64,000 nucleotides of DNA from Jaapia argillacea MUCL 33604 (Eukaryota > Basidiomycota > Agaricomycetes > Jaapiales > Jaapiaceae): positions 938,777-1,002,776 of the forward strand of contig KL197721.1 of NCBI GenBank assembly GCA_000697665.1, given 5' to 3'. Of the stretch, positions 1 through 11,323 are shown one piece after another. Every line of letters begins with the position of its first letter. The first letter of the stretch is position 1. Under the pieces are notes generated by a model. That model was not told where the DNA came from and did not search any database. It saw nothing but the letters and a program-made list of their open reading frames with translations. The position numbers and the translations under genes are program-made.

Positions 1-1246
1 CCACCTCCCCTCACCCCCCATATCAACCTTAACCCTCTCAACAGGAAATTCTCCATGATCAGCAACAACCCCAAGCAACTTCGTCGGGAAAAGCTCTACG
101 GCTCTTACTAAACCGTCCGAGGAACCAGTTAGGATCGTCGAGTGGGCGGAGGGGTAGATGGAGGGGAGGTTGCAGAGGGTGTCTATTGAGTGTGGATGGC
201 TGGTTCGCGACGAGTTAGCAGGAGCGGGTGCGGGTGCGGGAGGAACGAGGGGGGAGGGTGACGTACCCGGGTATTCGGTCGACACAGTCTCCCCACCCAC
301 TTTTCCGGTTAAACACCGATAGAATCCCAAGTTGAGTACCAACGACGACTTTACTCCCACTATCACACCAAATACCACATAAACACGTCAACCCTTCAAC
401 ACAATGAAAATGCACACACTTTTTGATAGAAACGATCGACAAGAGTTCATCTTCCTGATCTTCAGAATGGGCGAAGGGATCTTTCTTGTTGGAACGAATG
501 TCGATGACGGAGAGCGTCCCGTCCCCACTAAGTATTCCGTTGCCGAGTCAGTTTAAGGTGGTGTGTGTGTGTGAGGAGACAGACCTAGTCGAAACGAGAT
601 GTTTCTTATCCTCCAACCAAAGGAAATCAGAAATAAAATCAAAATGATGTGTATACCCTCTAATCGCATCTTCCTTCCTCGGATCCCACAACTACCCACC
701 AAAACCCTTTAGCACGCTGATTCCAAAGTGGTTTTAGGAGGTAGGGAGGGACAGACCTTGATGACACCATCATCATCCCCCGTACACAACAACCCAGGCA
801 TGAGACGTTTTATCCGATTAATAGGTGATCTATCCACCACTAAACCCATCAACCACTACCCACACCCAAAAAAGAAGGGCGAGCGAAAAAACTCACTCAT
901 GCGCTGCATTCCTCATCTCGACCACTTTCCCCGTCGCACTATCAATCGAACTACCCAAAAACCCATCAGCCCCTTCCCCAATCCAAAAAAAGTCAAGAAA
1001 GAAAACCCACAACAGGGCTTTGCCCTTACCAACCCCCCAAACCCTCCCCCCATCCTCACTAACATCCAACCCCCTACAAGACCGCTTAGAAGGTCTGACA
1101 CTCCACAAATTTTCATGCGAGCTTCCTTGGTCTGCATCGTATTTGAAAGCTTTGATATCGCCGGTTAGGAGGGCTGTGTAGAGGATTGGGAGGGTTGGGT
1201 GGAATGTTAGGTCGAATATTTGGGTGCGGACTTTGATGTCTGGCAT
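1..1246 (-). CDS. JIP5: JIP5, WD-repeat ribosome biogenesis protein (3' part lies outside the window)
   Basis: Seven exons are visible on the minus strand: 1246-1011, 950-897, 829-757, 691-585, 527-420, 359-267 and 199 to beyond base 1; all introns are GT-AG and about 56-68 nt. The protein begins MPDIKVRTQIFDL and runs through WD40 blades with signature stretches GDDDGVIK, LWDPR, SGDGTLSVIDIRS, SEDQEDELLSI, VVVGTQLGILSVFNR and WGDCVDRIPG. That order is the fungal JIP5 (human WDR55) pattern. The family is nucleolar and needed for 60S subunit production. The start at 1246 is chosen because the family begins at this Met; an upstream in-frame ATG at 1327 would add 27 residues without family similarity. 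About 270 residues are visible; the stop lies to the left of the window. Confidence 0.93.
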
Positions 1247-1917
1247 TGAGGATGGAAGGGGGAGGGAGGGGAGGAGATGTGGGCGCTTGGTGGTCCGTTG
1301 CCTGATATGGATGTTTTCTGAACTCATCGGATGTTTTCTTGATCTTTTTCAACGCCAGAGAGGAAAACCTCTAGCTCCCATTCCATTCTGCTGGTGGACA
1401 CTCTTTCAAGGGCAGTGATAGTCTGACCACAAAACCTCGCTACATGTCTATATGCTGGGGAAATCTTGTGACAATAATATTCCTTCACCGCGAAATTTCC
1501 TGGCTCTTGTTCTCCATCTCATCAGCGGAGCAGTCGACCGATCACTTCCTTCGATGTTTACTTACCACGACTCTGAAATCGATTCTATGCTCTGATTCCA
1601 CCCTTTAAAATATTTGACGACGAAGCTCACATTTTATGCCTTCTCGCTGCGGCATCGACAAGGGGTACACTACCCCTTGACATTGGTAACACAATGGACG
1701 CCAGTAGTGTATTGTCGATTCGTGTTGCGGATGCACAGATCAAGTATGGTCGTTAGCCTTCCGCACCTTGATCATGAGTCGCTTCCGTAACTCCGTTACT
1801 TTGTGCTCAATAATACAGGAAAGGAGTCGCGCAATCCATGGATTCCGACCCCGAACCCGCGGCAATAACGACACCTCAAATGAAAGGACAGCGGTATAGT
1901 TCAAACATCGAACGACG
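1247..1917. other. Intergenic, 0.67 kb
   Basis: This stretch lies between the 3' end of the kinase-like gene and the start of JIP5, so it holds the kinase-like 3' end and the JIP5 promoter. No coding segment with family similarity is seen. A 17-bp block at 1280-1296 recurs exactly at 3623-3639 (see findings). Confidence 0.6.
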
Positions 1918-3248
1918 TCAAACACCCAAAATAGCAGTCATCCACCCTTGAATCCTATCGCACCCAGGGTCATCACTACAGTCAAGGAGCCACCTAGTCG
2001 CCCCACGCAGGGTCTGTCCCTCTCTAAGAACTGCCGAACTTCGCGCCTCCAAAAACTGTATCAAGTAATATCAGAATCAAACGACATCTAGGCCATATGA
2101 ACACTTACTTCTTCATATAAACGACGAAGCCGAGCGCATTCTTCTGCACTCCCTAACCACAACGTTCCAGGGGGGGCAAACCGAGGATCGTGGACATCAT
2201 CGTAGGATATCCATAAAGGCTCGGCCACCCCAATTACTGCAGGCAACGTAGAATGGAGTTCCCAGTCGAGGACGCTGGTGATTCGACCTTGATCGTCCAG
2301 CAATATGTTCGCTTCGTTGAGATCATCATGGGAGAGAATACAACGACGAAACATCGGAGAAGTCAGAGCTTCAAGTCGTTGAGAGACATACGCTTTCAAT
2401 TTGTCTATGGTGCGCTTGGCGCGAATTTGCTCCTCGTCTGTGCCGGTATGTGTTCTCGTCTCCTTGAGGGCGAAGAGGAAGTCAAAGAATTCTTCTAGCG
2501 TGGCGAATACTTGGTTGGCGTTGAATGACGGATTGACGGCGATCCTGGGTCCCACGTCGAGGGAAATGGGGGCAGTTCCTGGAGTCGTCGAACCGATCAC
2601 TTGTGGGACTTTCACGCTGAAAAGCTGAAGGGCGGATCTCAGCGAAAGATAAGACTAGCCGTTCCTACGAAATACCATCGTTAAGACAAACAAAGGCGGG
2701 GATGAAAATGCGAGATGATTACCTTCGCAGTTGCGCTCAACAGGCCGAAGGTATTCAGCACTATTTTCCCAGGCATCTTCTTCATGACGATGTAGCCACA
2801 TGCTTCACCCTCCGCTTGTTTCGAGACGTGAAAGATCTCTGGGACGGGGATGGTGGTGTTATGTTGTAACCACAACATCAAGTTCGACTCGGCGTCAAAT
2901 TTGCGCTCTTGCCAACCCTCATTTTCGACATCTCTTCGACATAGCCTCGCAATCACAGTCTGACCATCTGACAAGCTAACCTGCATTGTCTTCGTCCAAC
3001 GATGCATCAGCTGGAGTGGCAACGCGGAGAGAGGAAACGGCAATAACGCTTACAAAATTCATGTCCCTCGCCAAAACGCGTGTTGACAACACATCGCACT
3101 GGGTGAGTTTTGTAACTACGTTTACGAACGCACGATGGTCCTGAGGGAGGTCCTCCCCTTGACACCAGTCTCTGAACGAGTCGGGCATACCGGGAAATTC
3201 GACTACGCTTCCGTCGTCCTTCCAGAATGGTAGAGTCGGCTCGGACAT
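1918..3248 (-). CDS. Phosphotransferase, aminoglycoside phosphotransferase (APH) / choline kinase fold
   Basis: Four exons on the minus strand, 3248-3054, 3010-2723, 2654-2109 and 2055-1918, give 388 residues in one frame through three GT-AG introns of 43, 68 and 53 nt. The catalytic loop is HDDLNEANILL, followed 16 residues later by VLDWE, which supplies the metal-binding Asp; this pairing is the PF01636 signature. An N-lobe strand pattern (VIARLCRRD, then a Glu-containing helix) and the hinge-like YIVMKKMPG are also visible. Members of this expanded fungal family phosphorylate small molecules or are uncharacterised, and the substrate cannot be read from sequence. The start at 3248 is an ATG that opens the first exon. 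The last exon (46 codons) is supported only by phase and splice sites, so the C-terminus is the least certain part. Confidence 0.85.
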
Positions 3249-5403
3249 TGGCTCGTCTCTGGGCGACGGAGAGGTTTATCGTGTCTGCCTGTGCTGTGGC
3301 GTTGTGTGTCTTGTCGCTATCACACTCTGGACAATGGGTACTGATGGACAATCTGTCGGGGCGTGAAATATTGGATAAGTATGATCTGACAGAGCCACGG
3401 ACTTTGCGAAGGTGTTAGCCGGTACTGTAATTGGGAATGAAAGGTGGATGGGTTAGTACGGGACACACTCATAAGAAACGTTCCTTGTCAGCCTCCAACG
3501 CACCAGTACTATGCACACCAATCCCCTTATTCAACCCTTTTTACACACATTTGGGTCTGGGCTGGGATGTATGGCAATGGGCATTAATATTGAGGATTTG
3601 GAGGCGGGAAGGGGCGGGGATATGGGCGCTTGGTGGTCCATGCCTGATTTGGGTGACCGCCGGTCCATGTGGGACTTCAACTTGACGTGCACACCTGGTC
3701 TCTCACTTTCCAGTACACGATAACTTAGAGCTCGAAGCTCACAATGCCTCACATGCTGAACTCCATCTGTGTCCACCCAACTCCCCAGAGCGATCCTTGG
3801 CAGCTTGAGGTACTGACTGGATTACATGACATCGATTTCCCATGGGGCCCCTTCGCTTGTATGGGAACACTGGGAAATAAATGTTTCGAAACTCAACCCG
3901 CTTAACCCTGAGGCCAGCGACTCTATGTCCTCCTGACTGGTAACTTGCCCTTTGTCTTATTTCGCAAGCGATTTTTCTTGGACTGGCCAAACGGTGATGA
4001 CCGGCGGCGTTCCATCCTCGCACTCATCGAAGGGAACTGAGAAGCCGAGTGATTCTACCCGGATTCGTGCTGAATATGGTGTGTAGTTTCTGTTATACCT
4101 GCCCTATCAGATTCTCACTCCCCGGTGATACGTTGTCTGGTGAGACATCGGAAACCGTCCCTTCTCATGACACCGCCCTTAGCCCATATTTCCACGCGGA
4201 CCCCCCCCCTATACACGCGCCATCATAGGCAAATACGTTAACATTCTACTTGACCTCAATCCCAACTAACAGCTGAGGGAAGCTCTCATTCTTTGTGCAA
4301 GCCAAGAAACCGGACCTTCTCAACCCTTCGTACCAAAACCCTCTGCGTCCCATCCTCCCCCTCCACCCTCCTGTACCCCTCGCTCCATTACAATATCCTA
4401 GTCCATGAAGACCAGTATTCTTGACCGAGCCTCGTGCAAGTGTGGGAGTTTCGTCAACTCCAACATGTTCCTCTCGGTTCCTTCACGATTTATCTAACCT
4501 TCGCATACTTTCACCATGACTCTGGCAGCAATTCTCGATCATTCCTTCAGGAGGAGTATCGCGCCGTGCTTCCTATCCAAGTATGCAACTATGAGCGTGT
4601 GCTCGCCTATCGGAGCATCCTCGCCATCCTCTGCACATTGCGTGCTCCTGACTTCTGGACCCTGAAATGGAGCTCGGATATGATAGTAGAGGGTAAATGA
4701 ACCTGAGCTGTGAGGAGTGCTCGCCGCAGCGTCAGATATGAAGCTGTCAAGTTGGGATCTTCGCCTCCTGAGTAGTATACACGCCAGACAATGTCGCGAT
4801 TGAGATATGTAGCTGGGTGATACCCTGATTACTTGCTTTTCTTAGTCCAAGAGGTCTACTTTAGCTGTTCCGCAGGTTGTCAAGTTGTGGGTTGTTGTGG
4901 GTGCATGTATTTCTGCACGCCGCCACCGAAGTGAGATGAAGATCTGGCCCAAACACGTTTTCGTCAACCAACTTTGCTTCCGCGTTCCCCGACCACCAAC
5001 TGACTAAGTCTGAGCGTATCCATATTGCTTCGATATCTGAACATTGAAGGATCCTTGACTGGGACACTGCATCCATGGATATCGGTTTGAACCAAGTTCA
5101 TCCCGAAATTAGATCAAGAATGGTAGGAATCGATACACAAGATCAATCACGTCCGAGTCCTCGAGGCAGGCGCTGCGGCTGGCTGGTTTCCTCCAGGATG
5201 TCATCCACCCATATTCTTGAATGGCGATTCGTGCGTTTTCTGTCTTCATCATGCCTGCCCTCTGCCAGCTGTACGCCTCCATATCCATATATCTGTGCTG
5301 CTCAGCTCTTGACGGATCATCCCATCAATCCTCTCGCTTTTAATCCTATCTCGCGCTTTTGAGCGGAGTCAGCTTCGCTCTTCATCGACCTTGACTGGTC
5401 GAG
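3249..5403. other. Intergenic, 2.15 kb, no recognisable gene
   Basis: Open frames here stay below 100 codons, carry no family motif and cannot be joined into a longer phase-consistent model. The best is 4434-4700 on the plus strand (88 codons), which I do not recognise. The right end must hold the promoter of the gene starting at 5404. A 17-bp block at 3623-3639 matches the JIP5 upstream region. Confidence 0.5.
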
Positions 5404-7439
5404 ATGTTTAACAGACTATCACAAATCTTCCCTGTTGCTGGATCTAGCGCTGGTCCTAGTGATTCAGCTTCGTCCACTCGGACTAATAGGAGTCACGCGA
5501 CTACCTCCAAGGGCAAAGGCAAACAACGGGCATCTTTCTCCTCATCCAAGTCGGGCGGTCCTTCGATTCAAAGAATCAGCGACGCAGACGATGAAGAGGA
5601 GGAAGAGGAACAACCATCCGATATCGACGACTCCATCGTTCCTCTCAGCCGACCTCAACCCGCTTACCTCAATTACGGAGCATACCCACCACCGCCGAAC
5701 GTCGCATGGCGAGGTGGTAGGCCGTCTCACCATGTGGTCGCCTCACGTATCATCGGCAGGTCCTCTTCGAATCCTGGTTCATCCACATCTCCTGCTCGAA
5801 GCGGGAGTGGGTTTATTATTGGAAATGCGCCAAGTGGGAGTGGGAGTGCGCCTGGGATGTATAAGAGCTCGTCTTTCAAAAGTACACATTCTCTACGATT
5901 AGATCATCGACCGTCGGCGGGATCCTTATTCCATCATCACCAAACCCAACCGCTCTCCCCCATTGATGAACGACAGTCGTCCGAGCATCGCCCGTCGCCG
6001 TTATCGACAGAGTATCCTGTTACGGTCATGGAGGCGGATGTTACCGACGAACTTGGTGAGTCCTTCTCTCAACTTTCACCTTAAGCCCCTGTCTTGCTCA
6101 CTTGTTGGTCGTGTCAGCTCAAGCATCCCCAGCTCGCTCAGTCGCCTCATCCTACTTTATAACCCGACCTCTAAAACGGTCCATCTCCCAAGGCTCAACA
6201 CAAACATTCGGTTCAACAGCTTCCACACCACCTTCCATACCCCCAATCGACCTCCGACCTCAATTCTCCATCCCAGACCTTCGTCCCCAATTATCCCCAT
6301 ACGAAGGTCGGTCAGATAGACAATACCATTACCCAGGCCGGATGGCTTCGTTACCTACCATCCCTGGATCTTCAAGACAAGTCACAGCGGAGAATGATGA
6401 CGGCGAAGGTCCGCCGGATGATGGAGAGAGTGGAGGTGAGGAAGGAGGGGAAGTCAGTTCGTTACGATCTGGAAGTTTCGTTACGGCGCCTACGGTTTAC
6501 ACCTACGCATCCTCCACTCGATCTATCATGACCCAAGACGAAGAAGGCGCCGATACAGATTTAGATCTAGGTACCAACCCCAACTCCCGTTTCCACCTAC
6601 CACACCATTTCAGTACGAATGTCGAACGCGGTTCACACTCCGCCACCACCGACTCTTCTGGTCGTTCTCGTTCCATCCAGTCGCACCCATCTATTCGATC
6701 CATTCGATCAGGTCCGAGTGTAACGGAATCTCGCTCGTCGAGTTTCATAAGCAAGAGATGGCAAAAGGACGAGTCGTTTAGTAGTGAGCATGTTACGTTG
6801 GAGCCTAGTATTAGGGTTATTGTGAAGGGGTGTGAGGAGGGCGGGGGTGCGAGTAGGACGTTGTTTTGGCTGGGGTTCTTACTTGGGCCTTGGTGTTGGC
6901 TTATTGGGGGTTGGGTGACTGATAGAGGTCAGAGTCCTTCTGAGCGAGCAGGGAGTGGGTCGAAGAAGGGGAAGGGGCAGCGGGAGGGAGGAAATGATGG
7001 GATGGGACAGAAGGAGAAGCAGAGGGGAACGAGCAACGAGAAGGGGTCTCCGATCTTGCCCTTGTACACCTCCTCCAATGCTGATCCAGCCCCGGCCACA
7101 ACCACCAAAGCCAACCGCCTCCACCTCAACTGGAACTGGAGCTCACTCCGTATCTACCCCCTCTTCGCACCTTCCGTCGAAGACCTCTCCCATGGCCTCC
7201 AACTCAAGGATCCCGAAGCAGGTGTCAAGCCCGGCGCTCCTAAGAGTTTACAACTACCTCTGATCGTTCGGGCCAAGGACGTGTCGCAAAGTTCTCAGAT
7301 GGGAGTTGATGTTATGCAACAACAGAAGAGTGGGAGGTGGGTTAGGAGGTGTAGGATCGCCGCTGTTGTGAGTGGGTTGTTGTTGCTTGCTGCATTTGTG
7401 ATTGCGTTGGTTTTTGCGTTGAGGTCGAGGTTGAGGTGA
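5404..7439 (+). CDS. Serine-rich membrane protein with conserved C-terminal hydrophobic segments
   Basis: Two exons, 5404-6055 and 6118-7439, are joined by a 62-nt GTGAGT...CAG intron and give 657 residues. The first two thirds are Ser/Thr/Pro/Gly-rich and probably disordered, with an acidic run (DADDEEEEEEQ) near residue 60. Around residues 445-480 lies an unusual aromatic, glycine-rich hydrophobic block (ASRTLFWLGFLLGPWCWLIG), which is the least variable-looking part of the protein. The C-terminus has a single strong transmembrane segment (VVSGLLLLAAFVIALVFAL) followed by a short basic tail RSRLR, as in a tail-anchored or type II protein. I do not recognise a named family. A single ATG opens the frame and the stop at 7437-7439 follows the TM segment directly. 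Confidence 0.8.
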
Positions 7440-7875
7440 AGGATGGGGTTGACGAACATTCGGTTTTTTTTACCTACGTATTTGACTTTTTTAAATAACA
7501 CTTGTAGCCACTAGCAGCTTGTTATCTTCGATTTTACTCTTCTTTGTATCACCGCTCCCCAGCTTTGGAGCCCAATCTCATATCGTTCCTCGGACCAATT
7601 GTCTGTTTTCATTGAGAAAGGGGTGATCCATTCGACGTCAAGCAAGTAGGCGTGAGAGTGAGGGAATGCAGTACGTATAAGTAGTAGTAGAGCAGGGTAA
7701 TGGGAAATCCAAGAAATCCATAAAGTTATCCGGGGGGTGGTACAAAAAATGTCGAGAGCAATACAGAAAGCAAGGTAAGCAAGTGATGCAAGGTAGTAGA
7801 TATGAAGCGTGAAGATGATGGTGTGGATATATGGATACGGATACGGATAGATGGAATAGATGAATAAAGATAATG
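7440..7875. other. Convergent intergenic region
   Basis: 436 bp between two convergent stop codons. It should contain both 3' UTRs and polyadenylation signals; no coding signal is seen. Confidence 0.6.
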
Positions 7876-8660
7876 CTACTCCGTCTTCGTGATTTCCTTC
7901 TCGGTGGCTTCTGTCTCCGCCTCGGTCAACTCCTGGTCCTTTGTAGTAGCCACTTGCGATATTGGTTCAAGTGGGGTTGGATCTGCCTCTGGGGCGATGG
8001 AGAGGTCCTCTGGTGACTTGGGATTGGTGAGATCGCCGGCGGTACTTGTAGGATCTGCGGTTTCGGAGGTAAGAATCGTCGCAGAGGGCAGAGTCCTAGC
8101 GGGGGAAGCTTCGCTCGTTGGGCGTTCCAATTCCGAATGCTTCTCGTCCTCCTCGGTTTCAAGGTCTCCAGGCTCCTTGAGATCATCCATATCCTCGGGA
8201 AGGGGCACAGCAGCAGCGACCTCCACTTCCGACACAGCTTCTTCCCCACTCAATTCCTTCCCGGTCCCATCAACCTCCAAGTGAACCTCCTTCACACCCT
8301 CCCTAATCTCCTTAACCTCTTCCGTCTCCTTTACAGGTTTGGGAGATTCATCCCGCGATCCAGACGTGTCTCCGCTCCCATTCCCCTCATCCGTCTTTGA
8401 TCTCTTGGCTGTTGGGCGGTGAGACTGTTCCTCGGCCTCAGGCTCTGGCGTACTTAATCGACGCTTGCGCCCGATTTGGGGAGCGTTGGATGTGGCTAGA
8501 TGAGAGGGGAGTCGAAAAGCAGTGAGTTAAGATCGTGTAAACGGTCCATTCGACGCGTTTTTTGCGTACGAGAAAGGGGGGACTGACCGTCTTCGCTCCA
8601 GGGTCTGTCTGGACGTGGGAGAAAGGAACTGGATATCCGGCGTACAAAGTTTTGGAACAT
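7876..8660 (-). CDS. Small acidic protein with basic amphipathic N-terminus, nuclear-type
   Basis: Two exons, 8660-8588 and 8495-7876, flank a 92-nt GTCAGT...TAG intron and give 230 residues. The N-terminus MFQNFVRRISSSFLPRP could form a short amphipathic, basic helix. It is followed by a bipartite-like basic stretch (GRKRRLSTPE, then TAKRSKTD), which is a plausible nuclear localisation signal. The rest is strongly acidic and Thr/Ser/Pro-rich (EEVKEIREGVKEVHLEV and so on) and is probably disordered. The layout of amphipathic helix plus basic patch plus disordered tail recalls membrane-binding nucleoporins of the Nup1/Nup60 type, but no FG repeats are present and this is only an analogy. The start ATG is the only one that gives the basic N-terminus in phase with exon 2. 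It shares a 472-bp divergent promoter region with the seryl-tRNA synthetase gene. Confidence 0.72.
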
Positions 8661-9132
8661 GGCAAGGGAGGGGAGGACAGCAAAAGACGCGGTAGATGGG
8701 GGTGGGACGTGGATAGGGTCAGTTTGCAATTGTTTTTCCCCGCTGTGAATCCCCTTTCGGCCCTTTCGCACTCCGACGATTGTACCGGGCCACAGTCCAT
8801 TCCAAAGATCCTGTCGGGAAACATCCCAGAAAACATACGGATTCCATGTCTTTTATCTTCCGATATCGTCAGACCGTTTATTTTTTCGTTGGTTGAAGTG
8901 TGGGCAAGTCGGGACACGACAACGACGGTCTGTGCAAGATCTCGGAGATCTGACCCTCGATCAAACATATCAAGCTTATGCAAAATCAGCAATCGATGAC
9001 TCGAGATCTAAAATGGCAATACAACAAAGTCTATCCTCTGCTTTGACTCGATATCACTTTGTCTGGTTGTTTGCTCGTCCCCCTCGTCGTCTATACCATT
9101 TACAGGCTTCAAACTCAACCTAGTATTACGCC
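8661..9132. promoter_or_regulatory. Divergent promoter region
   Basis: 472 bp between two divergent start codons (acidic nuclear-type protein on the left, seryl-tRNA synthetase on the right), so both promoters must lie here. I see no clear TATA element or named operator. Confidence 0.5.
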
Positions 9133-10952
9133 ATGACCTTAGACGTCCTCCAGTTTATCGAAAGTAAGGGTGGTAACCCTGCTGAAATCCGAGAGTCGCA
9201 ACGGAAACGAGGGTTGAGTGTCGAGTTGGTGGATGAAGTGATTCAGATGTACGCGGAGTGGGTGAAGAGTACGTCTCCCCTTTCCTCCCTCTCCAATTTG
9301 CGATCTTATCCTGAGCTTGGATGTGCCTTTCACAGTGGATTTTGATACAACTCAGCTGGCAAAGAAATCTAACGCAGTACAGAAGGAGATCGCTGCCAAG
9401 AAGAAAGTGAGTGCTTCCCATATGAGAGTCCCACCTTCCTTTAGTTATAGTTTTACGTGTTCGCTTAGGCGAAGCAAAATGCGGACGATCTTGTAACTTC
9501 TAAGAAAGAGATCGATGCAGAGATCGACGCAAAGAAGAAATCTACCAAGGAGTTTGAGTTGACTATGCGAGTCAAGGCTTCGCTAGTGGGCAATCTTGTC
9601 GGGAAAGACGTTCCTGACAGCTTGACTGAGGTGTGTCTTCTATTCGTATCTTCATCCATCCGTCAGTGGAATCAATGTATATGCCTTGCTTTTTAGGACG
9701 ACAACGCGGTCCTCCGGACTTGGCATCCAGACGGTCCCAACGCCCAAGTAGAGAAAAAGACCGATATCATGCCTCATCACGAAGTTCTACTTCGACTAGA
9801 CGCCATGGATCTTGAACGAGGTCAGTGCACCTCTCTCCTCCCTCCAGAGCATCTTTTTTTAACCACAATGCTCGGTGATGCAGGTGCTAAGATCGCAGGG
9901 CACAGAGGGTACTTCTTGACAGGCGACGGTGTCGACTTGAATCAAGCCTTGATCTCCTACGGGCTCGACTTTTTGCGGAAACGAGGGTACAAGAAGATCC
10001 AGCCTCCATTCTTTATGAACAAGGACCAGATGGCCAAGACTGCCCAACTCAGCGAGTTTGACGAAGAACTGTACAAAGTGCGTCCCGCCTCCCTCTTTTA
10101 TACCACCCTTCTAACTCCTCCTCTTCCTCCTTGTACCCATCACCACAGGTAATAGCAGCCGAAGACGAAAAATACTTAATCGCAACATCCGAACAACCCA
10201 TCTCCGCCTTCCACTCTGACGAATGGTTCGAAGACCCCAAAACCCAACTCCCCATCCGCTACGCCGGCTACTCCTCTTGTTTCCGCAAAGAAGCCGGTTC
10301 GGCCGGTCGCGACATGTGGGGAATCTTCCGCGTCCACCAATTCGAAAAAGTCGAACAATTCTGTATAACCGAACCTGAAAAGAGTTGGGAGATGTTCGAT
10401 TCGATGATCGCTGCTAGTGAGGAGTTTTATCAGAGTTTGAAGATTCCTTATAGGCTTGTGGCGATCGTTAGTGGGGCGTTGAATTTGGCGGCTAGTAAGA
10501 AGTGTGATTTGGAGGCTTGGTTCCCGTTCCAGGGAGCGCATAAGGAGTTGGTGTCTTGTTCGAATTGTACGGATTATCGTGAGTGTTTATTCTTTCACCT
10601 TCGTTGCTTGTCGTTTGTGGAACTCGTTGATGAGTCGATTGGCTTTTAGAGAGTCGTAGGTTGGAGGTCCGATGTGGTCTGAAGAGCAAAGACCAAACTC
10701 GCAAAGTCTACGTCCACATGTTGAACGGTACACTTTGTGCGACGGAGAGGGCTCTCTGTTGTGTCGTAGAGAATTACCAGACTCCCGATGTGCGACTTCA
10801 CAAAAAATCACTTCATCTCTAACACTGACTTCGTTGTGGAATGGTTGTAGGGTCTTGTCATTCCTGAGGTTCTCCGACCATATATGCAAGGTCGGGAATT
10901 CCTCCCGTGGGTCAAGGAACTTCCCAAGACGTTGCAGAGGAAACAAGCATAA
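9133..10952 (+). CDS. SES1: Cytosolic seryl-tRNA synthetase
   Basis: Eight exons, 9133-9268, 9336-9406, 9469-9630, 9697-9820, 9884-10077, 10149-10578, 10650-10789 and 10851-10952, give 452 residues; yeast Ses1 has 462. The N-terminal helical arm starts [16 protein letters not shown] and contains the Lys/Asp/Glu-rich coiled coil (residues about 46-125). Class II core motifs follow: [46 protein letters not shown], the motif-2 region [11 protein letters not shown] and [14 protein letters not shown], and motif 3 with [13 protein letters not shown], then [14 protein letters not shown]. The enzyme charges tRNA-Ser with serine in the cytosol. All splice phases agree with the yeast protein, including the exon boundary at [13 protein letters not shown]. 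The tail is short (LQRKQA) and lacks the longer Lys-rich extension of yeast. Confidence 0.98.
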
Positions 10953-11323
10953 TTGAGGAGCGGAACGTAGATGAATGCGTGGTCGACTAATGGCTGTCAT
11001 TTGGGATTCTAATCACGTCTCTCTTCCTGTATACCATAGATCTGCCGAGCAGCGCTTTTGATGGTTGTACATTTCATGAATTTATTGGAGAGCCGAGCGT
11101 CTTGGTTATGACTGACACCGTCTTGCTAAGTGACGCCTACGCAGTGATGCGACTAACGGACCTTCATCAAGTCATTCACTGTTGAAGATAGCTTGTCGAA
11201 GGTCTCAAAGTCTCTACTTTCCAACGATCAGCAAGGGATGGAAGATTCAGCTGCATATACTAGACAAAACAAGACAAGAAGCGGTTGCTAGAGATACAAA
11301 AAGTGATAAATATGACGAATCTC
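10953..11323. other. Convergent intergenic region
   Basis: 371 bp between the stop codons of the seryl-tRNA synthetase and IRE1. It should hold both 3' UTRs; nothing else is visible. Confidence 0.6.

Noticed and set aside
4434-4700. 88-codon ORF
   Set aside because: Balanced composition but no recognisable family and no supporting exon; left as unexplained sequence.
7889-8284. 131-codon Ser/Val-rich ORF on the plus strand
   Set aside because: It is the antisense shadow of the acidic Glu/Thr-rich exon on the minus strand.
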